This document shows, one piece after another, positions 1 to 9,310 of a stretch of 64,000 nt of DNA (positions are counted from its first letter, which is position 1; every line of letters begins with the position of its first letter). The stretch lies in contig OZ022339.1 in the NCBI GenBank assembly GCA_963989245.1, positions 20,315,063-20,379,062 of the forward strand, in the 5' to 3' direction. Below the pieces are notes generated by a model. That model had not been told where the DNA came from, did not search any database, and saw nothing but the letters and a program-made list of their open reading frames with translations. This DNA is from Nansenia antarctica. Taxonomy: Eukaryota; Chordata; Actinopteri; Argentiniformes; Microstomatidae. Position numbers and translations under genes: made by a program.

Positions 1-147
1 ATGAATGTGAATGGAGAATCGAATGTTGTCGTGCGACAATATCGCATTGCACGCCGTGGCATTGTCTCATTGAGATGCATTCAAAACAATGGAAACGAAT
101 TCGGCGGTGCGACAAAATCGCACGCCGTGTGCATTGGGCTATATACA
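1..147. mobile_element. Truncated copy of a fold-back MITE
   Basis: The stretch shares 'gaatggagaatcgaatgttg' and 'aaaatcgcacgccgtgtgca' with the right half of the complete palindromic element at 6304-6457. The left half lies outside the window. About 55 bases in the middle, from about 60 to 110, are not in the other copy, so this copy is rearranged. It is non-coding. Confidence 0.6.
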
Positions 148-454
148 CTTCTGATCACTTTCTATAAAACAAGCTATTAGATAATTCACTTTCTATTCAA
201 TGTACAATTCGCATTACTCAAAAACAAACTGTCAACTTATATGATATCTTGCATAGAAGGCATTCTAGAACCTTAACTTGTAGAACCTTAACGATAAATA
301 ATAACACCTAACTATGCAACACATCAATCAATCTCTTTTAACAGTCAATTAATCATGTAACATATTATTCAATCTCCTTCAACTGTCAATAAATCATGCA
401 ACATATTATTCAATCATGTAACCTATAAAGTTACAACAGTGTATGCCTTCTAGG

Positions 455-620
455 CTAGCTAAGCAGGTGGTAGCTTGTTAGCTAGCTTTGTTAGAGAGCT
501 GACGGTGGTTTTGTGTGTTGTGTACAAAGCTTATTGTTTGTGTGTGTGTGTGTGTGTTTACAAGGCTAGCCAAACAGGTGTTAGCTTGTTAGCTAGCTAG
601 TTAGCTTTGTTAGAGAGACA
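455..620. repeat. GTTAGCTAGC-rich repeat with internal GT microsatellite
   Basis: Two imperfect direct units built on 'gctagccaaacaggtgttag' and 'cttgttagctagctttgtta' flank a short GT run at about 538-557. The same arrangement, two units around a GT run, occurs at 25955-26165, so this is a dispersed repeat and not a local duplication. Class unknown. Confidence 0.6.
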
Positions 621-1110
621 GTGGTTTTGTGAGCTGTAGAATTGCCAGACCAGCAATTTGCATACTGACTCCAGGAATGTCCACCAGAGCTGTTGCCGGT
701 GAATTGAATGTTAATTTCTCTACCATAAGCCGTTTCCAATTCCAATTCTCGGAAACGCCTTTGGAGATGGCTTATGGTACAGAAATAAACATTCAATTCA
801 CCGGCAACAGCTCTGGTGGACATTTCTGCCAATTGCACGCTCCCTCAAAACGTACAACATCTGTGGCATTGTGCTGCTTGATAAAACTGCATATTTTATA
901 CTGGCCTTTTATTGTGACCAGTCTAAGGCACGTCTGTGCAATAATCATGCTGTCTAATCAGCATCTGGATATGCCACACCTGTCAGGTGGATGGATTATC
1001 TCGGCATAGGAGAAGTGCTCACTAACACAGATTTAAACAAACACAATTTGAGAGAAATAGGCCTTTTGTGTACATAGAAAAAGTCTGCACTTCTCCATAA
1101 TGCGTCTATA
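593..1110 (+). mobile_element. Tc1-like transposon remnant with an inverted duplication of the transposase HTH
   Basis: The + strand at 676-742 encodes MSTRAVAGELNVNFSTISRF, the paired-like helix-turn-helix segment of fish Tc1 transposases. The minus strand at 751-824 encodes the same segment again (MSTRAVAGELNVYFCTISHL, then QRRFRE). The two copies form a hairpin with arms of about 65-74 bases. Downstream, 825-1110 reads like the 3' part of a fish Tc1, with the motif 'cacctgtcaggtggatggat' that follows the transposase stop in these elements. The catalytic DDE region is absent, so the copy is dead. What is seen is the inverted HTH and the 3' tail; that it arose by internal deletion plus inversion is inference. 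Confidence 0.75.
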
Positions 1111-1132
1111 TCACAAAATGTACATTTGATAA

Positions 1133-1500
1133 GTAAGTAATCTAGCTAACGGCCAAGCTCCACCATGGCCATCGAGCGTTGCGTCTAATGTGCGTTGCGT
1201 CCGAAATTGGGATCAAATGCATTGTAATCAATGAACGGTGCTCCGCCTGCTGCGTTGCGTCGCGTCAGCGTTGCGTCCGATGGCTGCGTCCAAAGTAGAC
1301 TTTCAAAAAAGTTTGATTTTTGACGGTGGATGGACGCAGACGTCACAATGAGACGCCCCACGTGGGCGCCCCGTCAATCACCGCACCTGTGGTGAACTCT
1401 TGTTGCAGTAATGGACGACGAACTCGGGTCTGCTTTTAGGGTTTACCCCTCTCGTTATCAAGTGTATAATTCGGGCAAGATAAAAACAAAACTGACTCTA
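1133..1500. other. GC-richer unassigned stretch with repeated gcgttgcgtc words
   Basis: The ten-base word 'gcgttgcgtc' or a close variant occurs about five times between 1175 and 1290. It is followed by 'ggacgcagacgtcacaatga' and a short ATG-start frame (MDDELGS) at 1411 that closes soon. It resembles the subterminal part of a DNA transposon, but I cannot match its ends. Confidence 0.3.
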
Positions 1501-1549
1501 GATCAGCGTTCAGGAACAACTTCATTTCAGGGTGGAAATGCAAACTTGT

Positions 1550-1835
1550 GATTGGATCCATTTCAAGCCTGCAAACTGTGACACTTTAAATAACGTGAAA
1601 AAATACTTTTGTGCAATATGACAACCCTAGTTGACTATCTGTGCAGTATAGTACAGTGGATTGTGTACATAGCCTTTATTTATGTAAACCAGCTCCTTAC
1701 CTTCTTGTGATTTTATTCTTTTTCTAAAAGAGTTTTTTTCCCCCTTTCCTAACACCAGGGGAGCCACCCCTCCTAAATGTCGTTGTTTGGTACCTGTACT
1801 GTAGCAATGACAAAGTCCATTCATTCATTCATTCA
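1550..1835 (+). mobile_element. 3' end of a CR1/Rex1-type LINE (5'-truncated)
   Basis: This is an untranslated 3' tail that ends in 'ggtacctgtactgtagcaat', 'gacaaagtccattcattcat' and ATTC repeats. The same tail occurs at 34108-34350 (+), 42493-42570 (-) and 54546-54980 (-). The fuller copy at 32485 carries the end of the reverse-transcriptase ORF, which sets the orientation. The site 'cactttaaataa' near 1583 is the uninterrupted form of the site occupied by the piggyBac-like element at 32778. Confidence 0.75.
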
Positions 1836-1868
1836 TATTTTTTCCAAGCTGTACCCCTTGGTTTAGGG

Positions 1869-2463
1869 CAGCGTTTCCCAAACTGTGGGGCGCGCCCCCC
1901 TAGTGGGGCGCGGGGGTACTGCAGGGGGGGCGCAGAAATAAATAAATAAAAACTAATAAAAAAAAACTGTGGGAATACTGCTGCCTTTTGCAACATCGTA
2001 CCTGTGTGAGATAGGCTTTTCTGCTGTTGGTGCTATCAAAAGCAAATACAGGTCGAAGTTGAACATTGAGAATGAACTGAGAGTGGCAGTCTCAAAACAA
2101 CAACCCCGCTTTGAGAAGATTTGCAAGGCAAAGCAAGCACACACAAGTCATTGATCGTAATTGTGATAGGAATGTGTAGAGTAAGAATAGTGATGCAGTA
2201 GAAATTAGTTAATGTTGATATGTTGAATATTTCAGTGGCACAGGATCATTTGCCAAGCACTTATGTTCCTTTTCAACCCATAATCAAATATAAAACTATA
2301 GTTGGATATATGTGTCTTGTTATTATTAGAAGAGAAAATGTAATGTTTGTACAACTTTATACAATTAATTATATCAATCTAGGTGGGGACCGGGTTAGGG
2401 GGGGCTCGAAAATATTTCCAATTACCCAAGGGGGGCCTGATTGAAAAAGTTTGGGAACCGCTG
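1869..2463 (+). mobile_element. Non-autonomous hAT (Charlie-like) transposon with 8-base TSD
   Basis: The left end is 'cagcgtttcccaaactgtgg' and the right end is 'aaaaagtttgggaaccgctg', an inverted pair. The element is flanked on both sides by the 8-base direct repeat GTTTAGGG (1861-1868 and 2464-2471), the target-site length expected for hAT. The inside keeps only the C-terminal end of a transposase (1969-2154). The element is 595 bases long. Confidence 0.9.
1969..2154 (+). pseudogene. hAT transposase C-terminal fragment
   Basis: The open frame of 61 residues contains ATSYLCEIGFSAVGAIKSKY followed by RSKLNIENELRVAVSKQQPR and ends in KAKQAHTSH. This matches the C-terminal dimerisation region of Charlie-type hAT transposases and of the domesticated ZBED/FAM200 proteins, where the pattern is TYLCE-GFS, then K-K-R-RL, then KQAHPSH. 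The BED zinc finger and the DDE catalytic core are missing, so it cannot be an active transposase. Its limits fall inside the TIR-bounded element 1869-2463. The ATG is probably fortuitous. Confidence 0.8.
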
Positions 2464-2471
2464 GTTTAGGG

Positions 2472-2985
2472 ATTCGTAGCCTCTTTTGTTCCCTCCTCCC
2501 AAACCTAGCTACGACAGCGGTGTGTCACGGAGGTTTGTTAGCGGGTGGGGAGGAACCAAGAACCGGGCAACGATTGACCCTATTTAACCAAACTGGCAGA
2601 AAATCGGGGCTGGGGGGGGTCGCCCTGACGAGTGTTCAACGTGGAGATCGCCTCACCTGTTCTCACAGTTAAGTCCCCGTCATCACGCCGCTCTCCCGAT
2701 GTCGGATTTCAAGCTGGGGATCGTTCGGCTTGGCCGTGTGGCCGGGAAGGTGAGCTTGACGCGACGCAGCAGGTGGAGCTTGGACAACGGGAAGTTGACG
2801 CAACGTCGATGGCGAGTTGATGCGACGCAGCAGGTGGAGCTTGGCCGTAACTGTGATTGGAAATTAAGTAGTATCCAGTTGTGGAATTATATTCATTACT
2901 ACTTTGGCTGATGTGATATGGGTTAACTAGCCAACTTCGTAACATCAGCAGAGCAAACCAAAAGTACAAAGTGAGAAACTACTCG
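2472..2985. other. Unassigned repeat-like sequence, no gene
   Basis: The segment 'gcgacgcagcaggtggagct' occurs twice, at about 2760 and 2821, 61-62 bases apart. The short open frames here are stop-poor because of GC content and show no recognisable domain. Possibly an old LTR or DNA-element fragment. Confidence 0.3.
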
Positions 2986-3076
2986 CTGTGATTGGTTAAC
3001 TTGTTCCACATAAAAACATCTTGCATCAGACATACGTAACCCGTTACGTGCCAGACGAGGCAATGTTCAGGCTTCT

Positions 3077-3668
3077 GTTCACACCTAAGCCTTCCCGGTA
3101 AATTCCATGGAATCACACATGGTCCTGACCAGGTTAATTGCCTGAGCGAATTTCCCTGTAAATCGCGTTCACACATACCAAGCCCTGGCAGCACATCACC
3201 CCCACCCTCATTCACCTCCACTGGCTCCCGGTCAAGTCCCGCATCACATTCAAATTCCTCCTCCTCACCTACAAATCCCTTCACGCCTGCGCCCCCCAGA
3301 ACCTGCGGTCCGCAGACATGGGCCTGCTATCCACCCCCCGCACCAACCTACGGACCTTTGGGGACAGAGCCTCAGTGATCCGCAACGCCCCCACCCTGGA
3401 CTCCTTCAAACTAGCCCTCAAAACCCATCTGTTCTCCAAGGCATTTGGCCCCTAGTCATTGTTTTAGTTTTTGCTTTGTTTGTTTTTTGTTTTGTCTGTC
3501 CGTTTTCATCCCCTTGTACAGCGTCCTTGGGTTTTTGAAAGGCGCTATATAAATTAAAGTTATTATTATGATTATTATGATTATTATGATTATTATTATT
3601 ATTATACCCCTTACCCGGTAAATTCCATTGAATTTACTGGGAAGGCTTGTATGTGTGAAAGGGGTTTT
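3077..3668. mobile_element. MITE interrupted by an L2 insertion
   Basis: The left arm has 'cttcccggtaaattccatgg' near 3090 and the right arm has 'ccattgaatttactgggaag' near 3626, an inverted pair; both ends carry 'cacac' or 'gtgtgaaag' words. The L2 3' end 3181-3608 lies between the arms. When the insert is removed the two arms make a palindromic element of about 165 bases. Family unassigned. Confidence 0.55.
3181..3608 (+). mobile_element. L2-type LINE 3' end (RT C-terminal remnant)
   Basis: The + frame ending at the TAG 3453-3455 reads HITPTLIHLHWLPVKSRITF, then KFLLLTYKSLHACAPQNL, then LRTFGDRASV and LKTHLFSKAFGP. This is the typical C-terminal tail downstream of the reverse transcriptase in L2 elements. 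It is followed by a 3' UTR with 'ggcgctatataaattaaagt' and an ATT-rich tail. About 12 residues are missing before 'APTLDSFK' compared with the usual 'VAAPKLWNSLP'. The copy is strongly 5' truncated. A second copy of the same family lies on the minus strand at 20265-20705. Confidence 0.8.
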
Positions 3669-3671
3669 AGA

Positions 3672-3735
3672 TTTACACGTTACATTTTTGGCATTTAGCA
3701 GACACCTTTATCCAAAGTGACTTATAACAAATACA
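3672..3735 (-). mobile_element. 3' tail of a tRNA-derived SINE (fragment)
   Basis: On the minus strand it reads 'cactttggataaaggtgtct' and 'gctaaatgcc', the teleost SINE/LINE 3' tail also present in the SINE at 49030-49238. No A or B box remains. Confidence 0.6.
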
Positions 3736-3786
3736 TTTGACTAAGTAAGTGAATCATCTATCCATTAGTCATAGCAAGAAAATTCA

Positions 3787-3821
3787 TCACCATCATCATC
3801 ATCATCATCATTCCTCCTCAG
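3787..3821. repeat. (ATC)n microsatellite
   Basis: A short CAT/ATC trinucleotide run of about ten units. Confidence 0.8.
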
Positions 3822-3958
3822 TTGTGATACAACACACTGCTTTCAGTGCATGTAAGAATGTCTTCTGTTTTTCTTTTTTGATCATCATATCAACAGTTAC
3901 TGTTGTGACGTAATCCAATAATCCAAATGATAAAGTGATATCCAGTATATATGTACTA

Positions 3959-4238
3959 CAGTGGGGTGCAAAATGTGGGCACCCCTGGTTTAAATGTCTG
4001 TCACAATTAATCTCCAAGTGATTGAAAGCCTCTTAGCTGGCTACAGCGTTTGCAAGCTGTTGTAGTTGCCCGAGGAGGAGTTACAAAGTACTAGCTGACA
4101 GGGTTCCCAAACTTTTGCACAAGGCCTTTTCCCTTGTTTTATTTGTACCATTTAGAGGTTAGGTTTGCTTCTTTTCACTTAGATATTAATCGTAAAAGGC
4201 ATTTTGACTAGGGGTGCCCACATTTTTGCACCCCACTG
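3959..4238. mobile_element. Tc1-derived MITE, 280 bases, TA target site
   Basis: It begins with 'cagtggggtgcaaaatgtgg' and ends with the inverse 'catttttgcaccccactg', flanked by TA on both sides. Inner sequence ('gtactagctgacagggttcc', 'aaacttttgcacaaggcc') is shared with the longer Tc1 copies at 43696 and 50388, so this is an internal-deletion derivative of that family. It ends only 63 bases before the gabrp last exon, inside the preceding intron. Confidence 0.9.
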
Positions 4239-4301
4239 TATATGACCCTGCTCCTCCTTTCTCTCTGTTCCCCCCTCTCTGTTCCTCCCTCTCTCCACCA
4301 G

Positions 4302-4661
4302 TATGGTCACCAGGTGAATGACTTTGACGAGGAGATGAATGGTATTGTCACCACCATAGCCAGTGACTCCAATAGGGCCAAGAGGCGTAAGGAGACCCCT
4401 GCATCACCGGCCCCTGTGGTAGAGCTGGAAATGGGGCCCTCCAGCCCCTCTGGAAGCGAGGCCAAGCCTGAGGGCCCCCCCGAGGTGCCCCCCAACCGCT
4501 GCCTCAGTGTCCTGGCCATCATCCGCAAGGTCCTGCATGCCATGCTAAACTGCTTCCACGTGGAGAACCCCCACTTAATAGACAACTACTCCAGAACAAC
4601 CTTCCCCCTCTCCTTCATTGCGGTCAACGTTCTCTACTGGACATACTACCTCTACTTCTAA
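4302..4661 (+). CDS. gabrp: GABA-A receptor subunit, pi-like, last coding exon
   Basis: The exon encodes the end of a Cys-loop chloride channel subunit: about 85 residues of the cytoplasmic M3-M4 loop (starting YGHQVNDFDEEMNG, with a Pro/Ser/Glu-rich stretch), then M4 (FPLSFIAVNVLYWTYYLYF) and the stop at 4659-4661. It starts after a polypyrimidine tract ending in 'ctctccaccag'. The pattern EN-P---D-YS---FPL-F---NV-YW-YY-YF ending right after M4 agrees best with what I recall of the vertebrate pi subunit; zeta or another GABA-A/glycine subunit is possible. The loop is unlike other subunits, as usual. The upstream exons with the ligand-binding domain and M1-M3 lie left of the window. The receptor conducts chloride on GABA binding as a pentamer in the plasma membrane. 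Certain as a Cys-loop receptor exon; less certain as pi. Confidence 0.75.
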   Translation, partial: YGHQVNDFDEEMNGIVTTIASDSNRAKRRKETPASPAPVVELEMGPSSPSGSEAKPEGPPEVPPNRCLSVLAIIRKVLHAMLNCFHVENPHLIDNYSRTTFPLSFIAVNVLYWTYYLYF

Positions 4662-4669
4662 CACACAGT

Positions 4670-4670
<1 letters not shown>

Positions 4671-4710
<40 letters not shown>
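4671..4710. repeat. (GT)n microsatellite just after the gabrp stop codon
   Basis: GT run starting ten bases after the stop, therefore in the gabrp 3' UTR. The minus-strand His-Thr frames here are repeat artefacts. Confidence 0.9.
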
Positions 4711-4711
<1 letters not shown>

Positions 4712-5109
4712 TGTGTGAGAAAGAGAAAGTGTGTCTGTGTGTTTCTAAAAGCGTAGATGAAGAGTATATGTGTAAATGTGATTCCTTCATTTGTGTGTGT
4801 CACATTCACAGTGAGGAGGGAAGCATATAGGATCGACCAAAAGGTTGAAACAGTTCAGGAACCAGTGTCAAAAGTACTCATCACAGACTAGAGCTCATTA
4901 CCAGGCTGGTTATGATTCATTCATTCATTTTCTTTCCGTGCTCACCTACTGAAATAGATGATCAATGAGGAGCAGTAGTGTAGTGAAAAGCAGGATGAGA
5001 ACCGTGTAATGTCCATGACTGAGCTATTCACAATGAAGGGATGTCTCCATGGTGCCTCTGGGCAGTGCCAAGTTCTCCGTTCACCGTTCTCCTCTTCTCC
5101 TTCAAATGG

Positions 5110-5159
<50 letters not shown>

Positions 5160-6303
5160 GCTCTCTAGCTCTCTAGCTCTCTAGCTCTCTCACTCTCTCC
5201 CTCCCTCCCTCTATTATTCTCTCTCTCTATCTCTCTCTTTCTCTCATTTTATTTCTATTGTAAATCCAGTGGTCTTGGCTCCCACCACAATTTTATGAAA
5301 ATCTACACTTGATTTGAAGGCCACCATCGACAGTGTTATATCATTTGTTCTGTTTCCCAGTCTGTTTTACAAGGAAGACAACTGAACTGAACATAATAAT
5401 GCAATAGAAAATATGTTGATCTACAACACCTGCTGGACAAACAAGTTCTGGTAATATATTAAGTATTATTATTAACGTGTGCCAGTAGTATTTTTCACTG
5501 TGCTATGGAATACATGCAGTGGTAGTAGTAAAAGCTAGCATCTTACAGTATATTTGATGTTTTAGAACACTGGTTTTGTGAATAGAGATGAAGTCACTGT
5601 AGTATTTCAACAGAATGGCATCATCAGTGTATCTTCCAGATAAGAGTTGGCCTAACATGCTAAAATGCTACGATGCTAACAGGCTGACATGCTAAGCATC
5701 CTCCCTCAGTCTCTTCCATTTTCATTGTCCTCTGTTGTCTGCGTGTGCTGAAAAATATAACCATGAGGACCAAAGATGTACATTTGACATGTAATCCTTC
5801 ACAGTTTATTTTAGAATAGCAAATACATTTTGAGATGCTGTCAATTCCTGTTACTTCATAGAAATCATGAATGGGCAGTAGTACTGTAGCATGCTATCAG
5901 CATGCAAAAGGAATACTTCAACATTTCAATAATGTTCCAGCAGACAGAAAAGAAGTCTCTCACAACGCATGATTGTTTATTACGTCTTTGAATATCCTGC
6001 ATACTAATTGCATTGTTCATTTACATGTTGTTATTAATTTCTGCAGGGTTTGAAGTACACATCCACTCTTGGTGGCACAAAGACTCTTAGGGGATCTAAT
6101 ATTTTTAGGGTGAGGCCTTCGTAGATTTTTGAATTCATGTAATGTGTTATGGGGAAGCTTGGCCCATCTAAAAACCCCTGTAATTAGAACTCTGAACTTT
6201 CATAAAACCATTGACAAACTGATTTTCCATAGAATATAGAATGTCCAGGTGACTATCACTTTGATCATAGCAAGGCAATGACTAATGATGTAATAATGGC
6301 AGT
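4711..6303. other. gabrp 3' flank, no gene
   Basis: AT-rich single-copy-like sequence. It holds a TC microsatellite at 5113-5158 followed by a CTCTAG hexamer repeated about four times to 5190. I see no clear AATAAA close to the stop, so the end of the gabrp transcript cannot be placed. Confidence 0.6.
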
Positions 6304-6457
6304 CTAAAGGCCAATGCACGCGGCGTGCAATTTTGTCGCACGACAACATCCGATTTTCAATTCACACCACCGAAGTGTGTGGGTGTGAATGGAGAATCGA
6401 ATGTTGTCGTGCAACAAAATCGCGACAAAATCGCACGCCGTGTGCATTGGGCTTTAG
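6304..6457. mobile_element. Palindromic fold-back MITE
   Basis: Nearly the whole element is an inverted repeat. The left arm is 'ctaaaggccaatgcacgcgg', then 'cgtgcaattttgtcgcacga'. The right arm ends 'cgcacgccgtgtgcattggg', then 'ctttag'. A second, rearranged copy is at 1-147. It abuts the hAT-type MITE at 6455 without a gap. Confidence 0.85.
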
Positions 6458-6590
6458 GGTGCGTTTGTAAATTCGCTCTGAGAGCGCCGGATTCAATGTC
6501 ATCGAGCGACCAAGTAATTTGATTGGACAAGAGGCATTCCATGAGTGCTGAACAGATTTCCAGAGCCTATTTACGAATGCAGCCTGTATT
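6455..6590. mobile_element. hAT-type MITE, copy 1 of 3
   Basis: The left end 'gtgcgtttgtaaattcgctc' and right end 'cagagcctatttacgaatgc' are inverted. The core 'tttgattggacaagaggcat' recurs at 39422-39545 and at 53247-53393. The target duplication is not clear. Confidence 0.75.
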
Positions 6591-6954
6591 TGCAGTCATT
6601 CTAATACACCATTACTTTTCAAAATAATTTGTTTTGCTCAATTATTTAACCATAACGATTTTCTGATTATTTATTTTCTCTTTTTATCAAATACAAACCA
6701 ATGCTCTGCCAAACACATTCTTTCTTTAGTGAATTAGAGCTTAACTAGTTTTTATAATTGCTACACATGTTTGGTAATAGGCTACTGCTGATTATCTGCT
6801 AAAACTGTACGGTTTCTGTTTTCTACTACATGATTATCAAGGGTTACTATCTTGTTATTTTTCAGTTTTCATGCGGTTGTGTGAGCTTTTCAAGACCAGA
6901 TAATTTATGTCTATTGTAAAAAAATCCACTAAAGTACCCATTTAGGCACCTACT

Positions 6955-7642
6955 GTTAAGTTGCACTTGTCAAGTCATTATTGTAATTATTATTACAGTC
7001 TAGTTATTATTATTGTTATTGTTATTGTTATTGTTTTTATTTTTTATTTTTTTTATTATTATTCAAGTTTATTTATTTGTGCATTTTCATGTGGGTGCAT
7101 AAGTGCATTTTCAACAGGGTCTTAACACACTATACATCATATAAGACAACAAAACACATTTACAAAATACATAACATAATAACATGGGTGCACAGTAATC
7201 CCCACATGGGGAATAGGGAAAGGAAGTGGGGAGGAGGAGTTGGTAAGGGCAACTGTATGTACAGGATCTCTAAAATGGTGGGACTTGAGTTCAGTCTTAC
7301 AAGTGGTAACTGACAGACCCCATTAAAAGGGCACGCAGGCTATTCCACAGGAGTGGCACTCGATAAGAAAAAGCCTCCAGCTGTTTTCTTGTTGATACAT
7401 CTTTCGATCTGAGGCTGAGTGGGTTGGTAGTGGGTCAGATCTGCTAAATACTCAGGTCGAGACTGTTAAGGGCTTTTCCTAAAATAAAAAAAAGCAAGAC
7501 CTTATTATTATTATTAGTAGTAGTAGTAGTAGTATTAATATTATTATTATTGTTATTATTATCATTGTTATAATAGTAATAATAATTATAATAAATATAA
7601 TAAATTGTATTAGTATTATTATTATTGTCATTATTGTTGTTG

Positions 7643-7682
<40 letters not shown>

Positions 7683-7735
7683 GACAATTATGTGTCATGT
7701 GTATATTCCCTGGGTCAGTGCCAAAATTCAAGTTA
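6955..7735 (-). repeat. ATT-rich tract plus LINE-like 3' sequence
   Basis: ATT/TTA trinucleotide runs at about 6975-7060 and 7500-7682 bracket about 400 bases that resemble the reverse complement of a fish LINE 3' region ('ccacaggagtggcactcgat' and oligo-A). No frame other than poly-Asn from the repeat. Confidence 0.5.
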
Positions 7736-7818
7736 AGTTAAGTTTAAGTTACTTTATTATCCTCTCATCATTGAATTGTTTTCCTGCACTGAATGGACAC
7801 AGCTCTGGATAGTTCTCA

Positions 7819-7871
7819 GTGGTGGTGGTGGTGGTGGTGGTGGTGGTGGTGGTGGAGGTGGAGGTGGAGGT
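7819..7871. repeat. (GGT)n/(GGA)n microsatellite
   Basis: About eleven GGT units run into GGA units. The poly-Gly and poly-His frames here come only from the repeat. Confidence 0.9.
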
Positions 7872-8635
7872 ATACTACACAATGTACATGAGTCCAGGTA
7901 CTACAAGGCCAAGAAGAGGCAAGTGGCAAGTTTCTACAGGCCACTGCCTCACCTACCCAACTGACTGACCAAGGTTGGGATGTTGTCCGGCAAAGCATAA
8001 AGGTGATGTTGTGCATCACCGTCTAAGTTTGTGGGACATCGAGCTGTAAAATATATGTATACATATTTGAAAATAGCCATTTTGTTTGCTGATACCGTTG
8101 TAAATAGATATTATAATATGCATGTGTATTTGATGTTTCAATATTGATCATGGTAATAAAAAAACTGACAAAAATCCTATATCTGTAGTCTGTTATCATA
8201 ATTTTTCATTACGACTGAAGAAAGTATTTTTCATGGAAATATCTACAGTGGAATTTTTGAGGACTTGGATTTCCTGTCGTGTCAGGTAGCGTTCCCTTGT
8301 CTGATGGATTTCTGAGAGGAAATGACGATTATTGATAACACATTGATAACACGTCTGGCTGCAGCACCTTTTTGAGCCACTAGGGACCATGGAGCTCGGC
8401 TTTGAGCATGTGCACAATCATTTTTCCCACTCATCGCATTTCATTAACAGAGGGGCCGAACAGGACTGGCCCCACTACCATAAAAAGGTTGTGCACATGC
8501 TCAAAGTATGCTCAAAATATTTCACCAGGGTTAGATAGAGTGTGTTTTCACCAGGGTAAGATAGAGTAAAACCTCCAGGGGCAGAGAAGGTTTCACTGTT
8601 TGAGTGTCAGAGCTGTTTGAGCTGTTCTCCCCAGA
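7872..8635. other. Single-copy-like sequence, no gene
   Basis: AT-rich DNA. The words 'gtgcacatgctcaaagtatg' (about 8491) and 'gagcatgtgcacaatcattt' (about 8403) form a loose inverted pair. No domain is seen in any frame. Confidence 0.5.
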
Positions 8636-8649
8636 GAGAAAGAGAGAGA

Positions 8650-8707
<58 letters not shown>
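8636..8707. repeat. (GA)n microsatellite
   Basis: About 30 GA units with one early interruption. Gives poly-Glu-Arg and poly-Ser-Leu frames with no coding meaning. Confidence 0.95.
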
Positions 8708-8710
<3 letters not shown>

Positions 8711-8899
8711 CACAGAGAAGAGCCCTGTTGACACAGCAGGATGGAGAGTGGGTGTGGGTGGGCAATCTGAGACACCCACAGAATTCTCAGAACAGGCAGA
8801 GGCATGTGTCCAAAAACACTTTGCAGATTGTTTGGAAAGAAGATACTAAACTATGCCAAAGCATGTACAGTACATTCCGTGAAGAACCCTGAATCTACA

Positions 8900-9310
8900 A
8901 CCTGAACAAGGCTCTGAACAAGGCCCTGAACAAGGCCCTGAACAATGCTCTGAACAAGGCCCTGAACAAGGCCCTGAACAAGGCCCTGAACAATGCTCTG
9001 AACAAGGCCCTGAACAAGGCCCTGAACAAGGCTCTGAACAAGGCCCTGAACAAGGCTCTGAACAAGGCCCTGAACAAGCTCTGAACAAGGCCCTGAACAA
9101 GGCTCTGAACAAGGCTCTGAACAAGGCCCTGAACAAGCTCTGAACAAGGCTCTGAACAAGGCTCTGAACAAGGCCCTGAACAAGGCCCTGAACAAGCTCT
9201 GAACAAGGCTCTGAACAAGGCCCTGAACAAGGCCCTGAACAAGGCTCTGAACAAGGCCCTGAACAAGGCTCTGAACAAGGCTCTGAACAAGGCCCTGAAC
9301 AAGGCTCTGA
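8900..9310. repeat. 12-base minisatellite, about 34 copies
   Basis: The unit is 'aacaaggccctg' with the variant 'aacaaggctctg'; a few units read 'aacaatgctctg'. The unit length is a multiple of three, and on the minus strand no frame contains a stop, which gives open frames of 114-170 residues (CSGPCSEP, LVQGLVQS and FRALFRAL). Three units near 9076, 9131 and 9193 are 11 bases ('aacaagctctg') and each shifts the frame by one, so the three frames succeed each other in one long ORF. There is no sign of a real gene. Confidence 0.95.
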
